Part shown: piece by piece, positions 63,801 to 64,000 of the stretch
How positions within the stretch are numbered: the first letter of the stretch is position 1
Layout of the letters: each line of letters begins with the position of its first letter
The notes under the pieces: model-generated
What the model was told of the DNA's origin: nothing
Databases searched by the model: none
Seen by the model: the letters and a program-made list of their open reading frames with translations, nothing else
Source of the DNA: UBA4416 sp043719555
Lineage (GTDB): Bacteria; Bacteroidota; Bacteroidia; B-17B0; Aurantibacillaceae
Reading direction: 5' to 3'
Assembly (NCBI GenBank): GCA_043719555.1
Contig: JAYSTR010000120.1
Span: forward strand, 29,391 to 93,390
DNA length: 64,000 nt
Made by a program: the position numbers and the translations under genes

Positions 63801-64000
63801 TTTGATGATTACAAATTTGATGATTTAGAATTTATTGATCCTGCAGGTCGTTTTGAAAAAGTTTTAGATGGAACTTGGGCACCATACGTTTTAGCAGCAG
63901 CAACCAAAACACTTGGTGATCCTGCAGGCCGTATTGAAGCTGGACCAGCTTGGGACAAACATATTTCGCCAAAATTATCTTCAGGTGCTGTAGGCTCTTC
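60891..64000 (+). CDS. Very large secreted protein paired with the TonB-dependent receptor (partial, runs off window)
   Basis: Open from ATG 60891 to the window edge, at least 1036 codons. Signal peptide ends about residue 26 (TLSVSA). The body is rich in Asn, Asp, Gly and aromatic residues. Recognisable stretches are NNMTFYNYQIINRSSGSLTDAYM shortened as FYNYQIINR, a YYNYMRCFWLDG segment, and DRRFLQSAGPFTLDPG followed by PWARSG. I recall the last type of motif from large extracellular proteins of Bacteroidota and Ignavibacteria that usually end with a T9SS sorting domain; the end is not visible here. No SusD motif is seen. The 19-nt gap to the receptor gene implies one operon. Function unknown. 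Confidence 0.8.
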   Translation, partial: MKNLTILKKGLVLATASILTLSVSAREKAGVFKVANNQKVLTGCLAPKAAAELTVNNVRAIVFSGSDMWWDLFGSGNAWYAVPKTALKSDFTSSTFAGNVWFGGIDAANNLKVAAQTYRQDGIDFWTGPLSTIDASIDAVTCSKYDKIFKLYKADVEEFYGSGFDGSKLTQEIKDWPGNGDISLGHDPILAPWADANGVPGGDGIYSPESGDYPLYDVNNSLGKDILGQCRAKVYGDETLWWVYNDNGGVHQSTQSPAIGLEVRAQAFAFKTTDEINNMTFYNYQIINRSSGSLTDAYMTVWTDADLGCYLDDYIGCDVKRGLGFVYNADNTDEDCAGTNGYGDFMPALGCDFFQGPINTTNGIDDDHDNGLVIPGQLTGIDEAGEQMGMTNFMYFNNNVGNAPAKTLNPNTAVDYYNYMRCFWLDGSHLTFGGSGYANNCPTNYAFPDDTYTDPSNVCSTAPWTEALAGNVPTDRRFLQSAGPFTLDPGAVNYVTVGMPWARSGIKNSNTAAIPLLKIADDKAQALFDNCFQVISGPEAPDITIQEMNNELILYFSNKPSSNNYLFKYQEKDPNIVYDTTHYTPFNDKYNFEGFVVYQLKNETVGLDDLNDGAKAQIVFQSDLANGVKRLVNFEYDGSIGADVPKIKVDGIDNGIQTTFRFTKDLFSGSIDQKVINNKSYYFLAVAYGYNNFGTYVPNKPFSGVFNDESFEGQKKPYIQGRKNKRAIGVPQDSRAIGEENLANSIYGYGPKITRVEGQGNGGNYLDLTQESINAIVNNNNSKTDTITYENGKGPIGIKIVDPLNVPNTTFGLKFVNLNWHANKDTVNNIDPCKTRAENINRPYNTQNIKNTYFGNVLSDSTTWVLTDLGTGKTYVPCKSIKIKQEYYFSDLGISVNIGQAKDVADVSVVSSLTDRIVQDGDILPASMEFSDPTKVWLTGVKDKDDEIFSGRNWIRAGVLETNSTEKNANFDDYKFDDLEFIDPAGRFEKVLDGTWAPYVLAAATKTLGDPAGRIEAGPAWDKHISPKLSSGAVGS

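Overview
The window looks like chromosomal DNA of a Bacteroidota (Bacteroidetes) bacterium. The signs are AT-rich DNA, four large exported proteins ending in type A Por secretion system (T9SS) sorting domains, one ending in the type B (gliding-motility-associated) C-terminal domain, a TonB-dependent receptor with an N-terminal carboxypeptidase-D-like domain, an F-type ATPase operon of the order atpB-E-F-H-A-G without atpD/atpC, and several exact or near matches to the Bacteroidota promoter -7 box TAnnTTTG. I cannot place it below phylum or class level with confidence. I see no phage, transposase, CRISPR array, rRNA or tRNA.

Layout. 1-2.8 kb: the start of a peptide-binding lipoprotein gene (minus strand, cut by the window), a small exported protein, a biotin carboxyl carrier protein, and a superoxide dismutase with a Tat-like leader. 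2.9-10.4 kb: two tandem paralogous T9SS surface proteins; the second carries six extra Ig-like repeats. 10.5-19 kb: housekeeping genes on the plus strand (hemL, a RhlE-type RNA helicase, purB, a glycosyltransferase, an acetyltransferase, lysC, lysA). 19-26.2 kb: ATP synthase genes and aspS on the minus strand. 26.3-29.5 kb: a large adhesin-like protein with a type B sorting domain. 29.5-31.3 kb: kbl and a DUF1761 membrane protein.

31.4-47.3 kb is the accessory, cell-surface part. It holds an overlapping minus-strand block (GNAT, polysaccharide deacetylase, DUF2304, GT2, GT-C), a plus-strand acyltransferase-3, two GT39-like membrane glycosyltransferases around a lipoprotein, and a large T9SS protein with a glycosidase-like front half and FG-GAP-like repeats. 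After a relic of a DNA-binding HTH gene comes a four-gene cassette for a dTDP-3-acetamido-3,6-dideoxyhexose plus its glycosyltransferase. Together these suggest glycan or glycolipid assembly at the cell envelope.

47.3-56.9 kb: 3-oxoacid CoA-transferase subunits, penicillin-binding protein 1A, RecQ, an RsmI-like methylase, an M43 metalloprotease secreted by T9SS, and a small P-loop kinase. 57.2-64 kb: a TonB-dependent receptor followed by a very large secreted protein that runs off the right edge; three 9-bp repeats in exact 21-bp phase lie upstream of this pair.

No complete novel system is obvious. The best candidates for a second look are the receptor/secreted-protein pair with its phased repeats, the envelope glycan block, the glycosidase-like T9SS protein, the frameshifted HTH relic, and the hairpins inside the atp operon.
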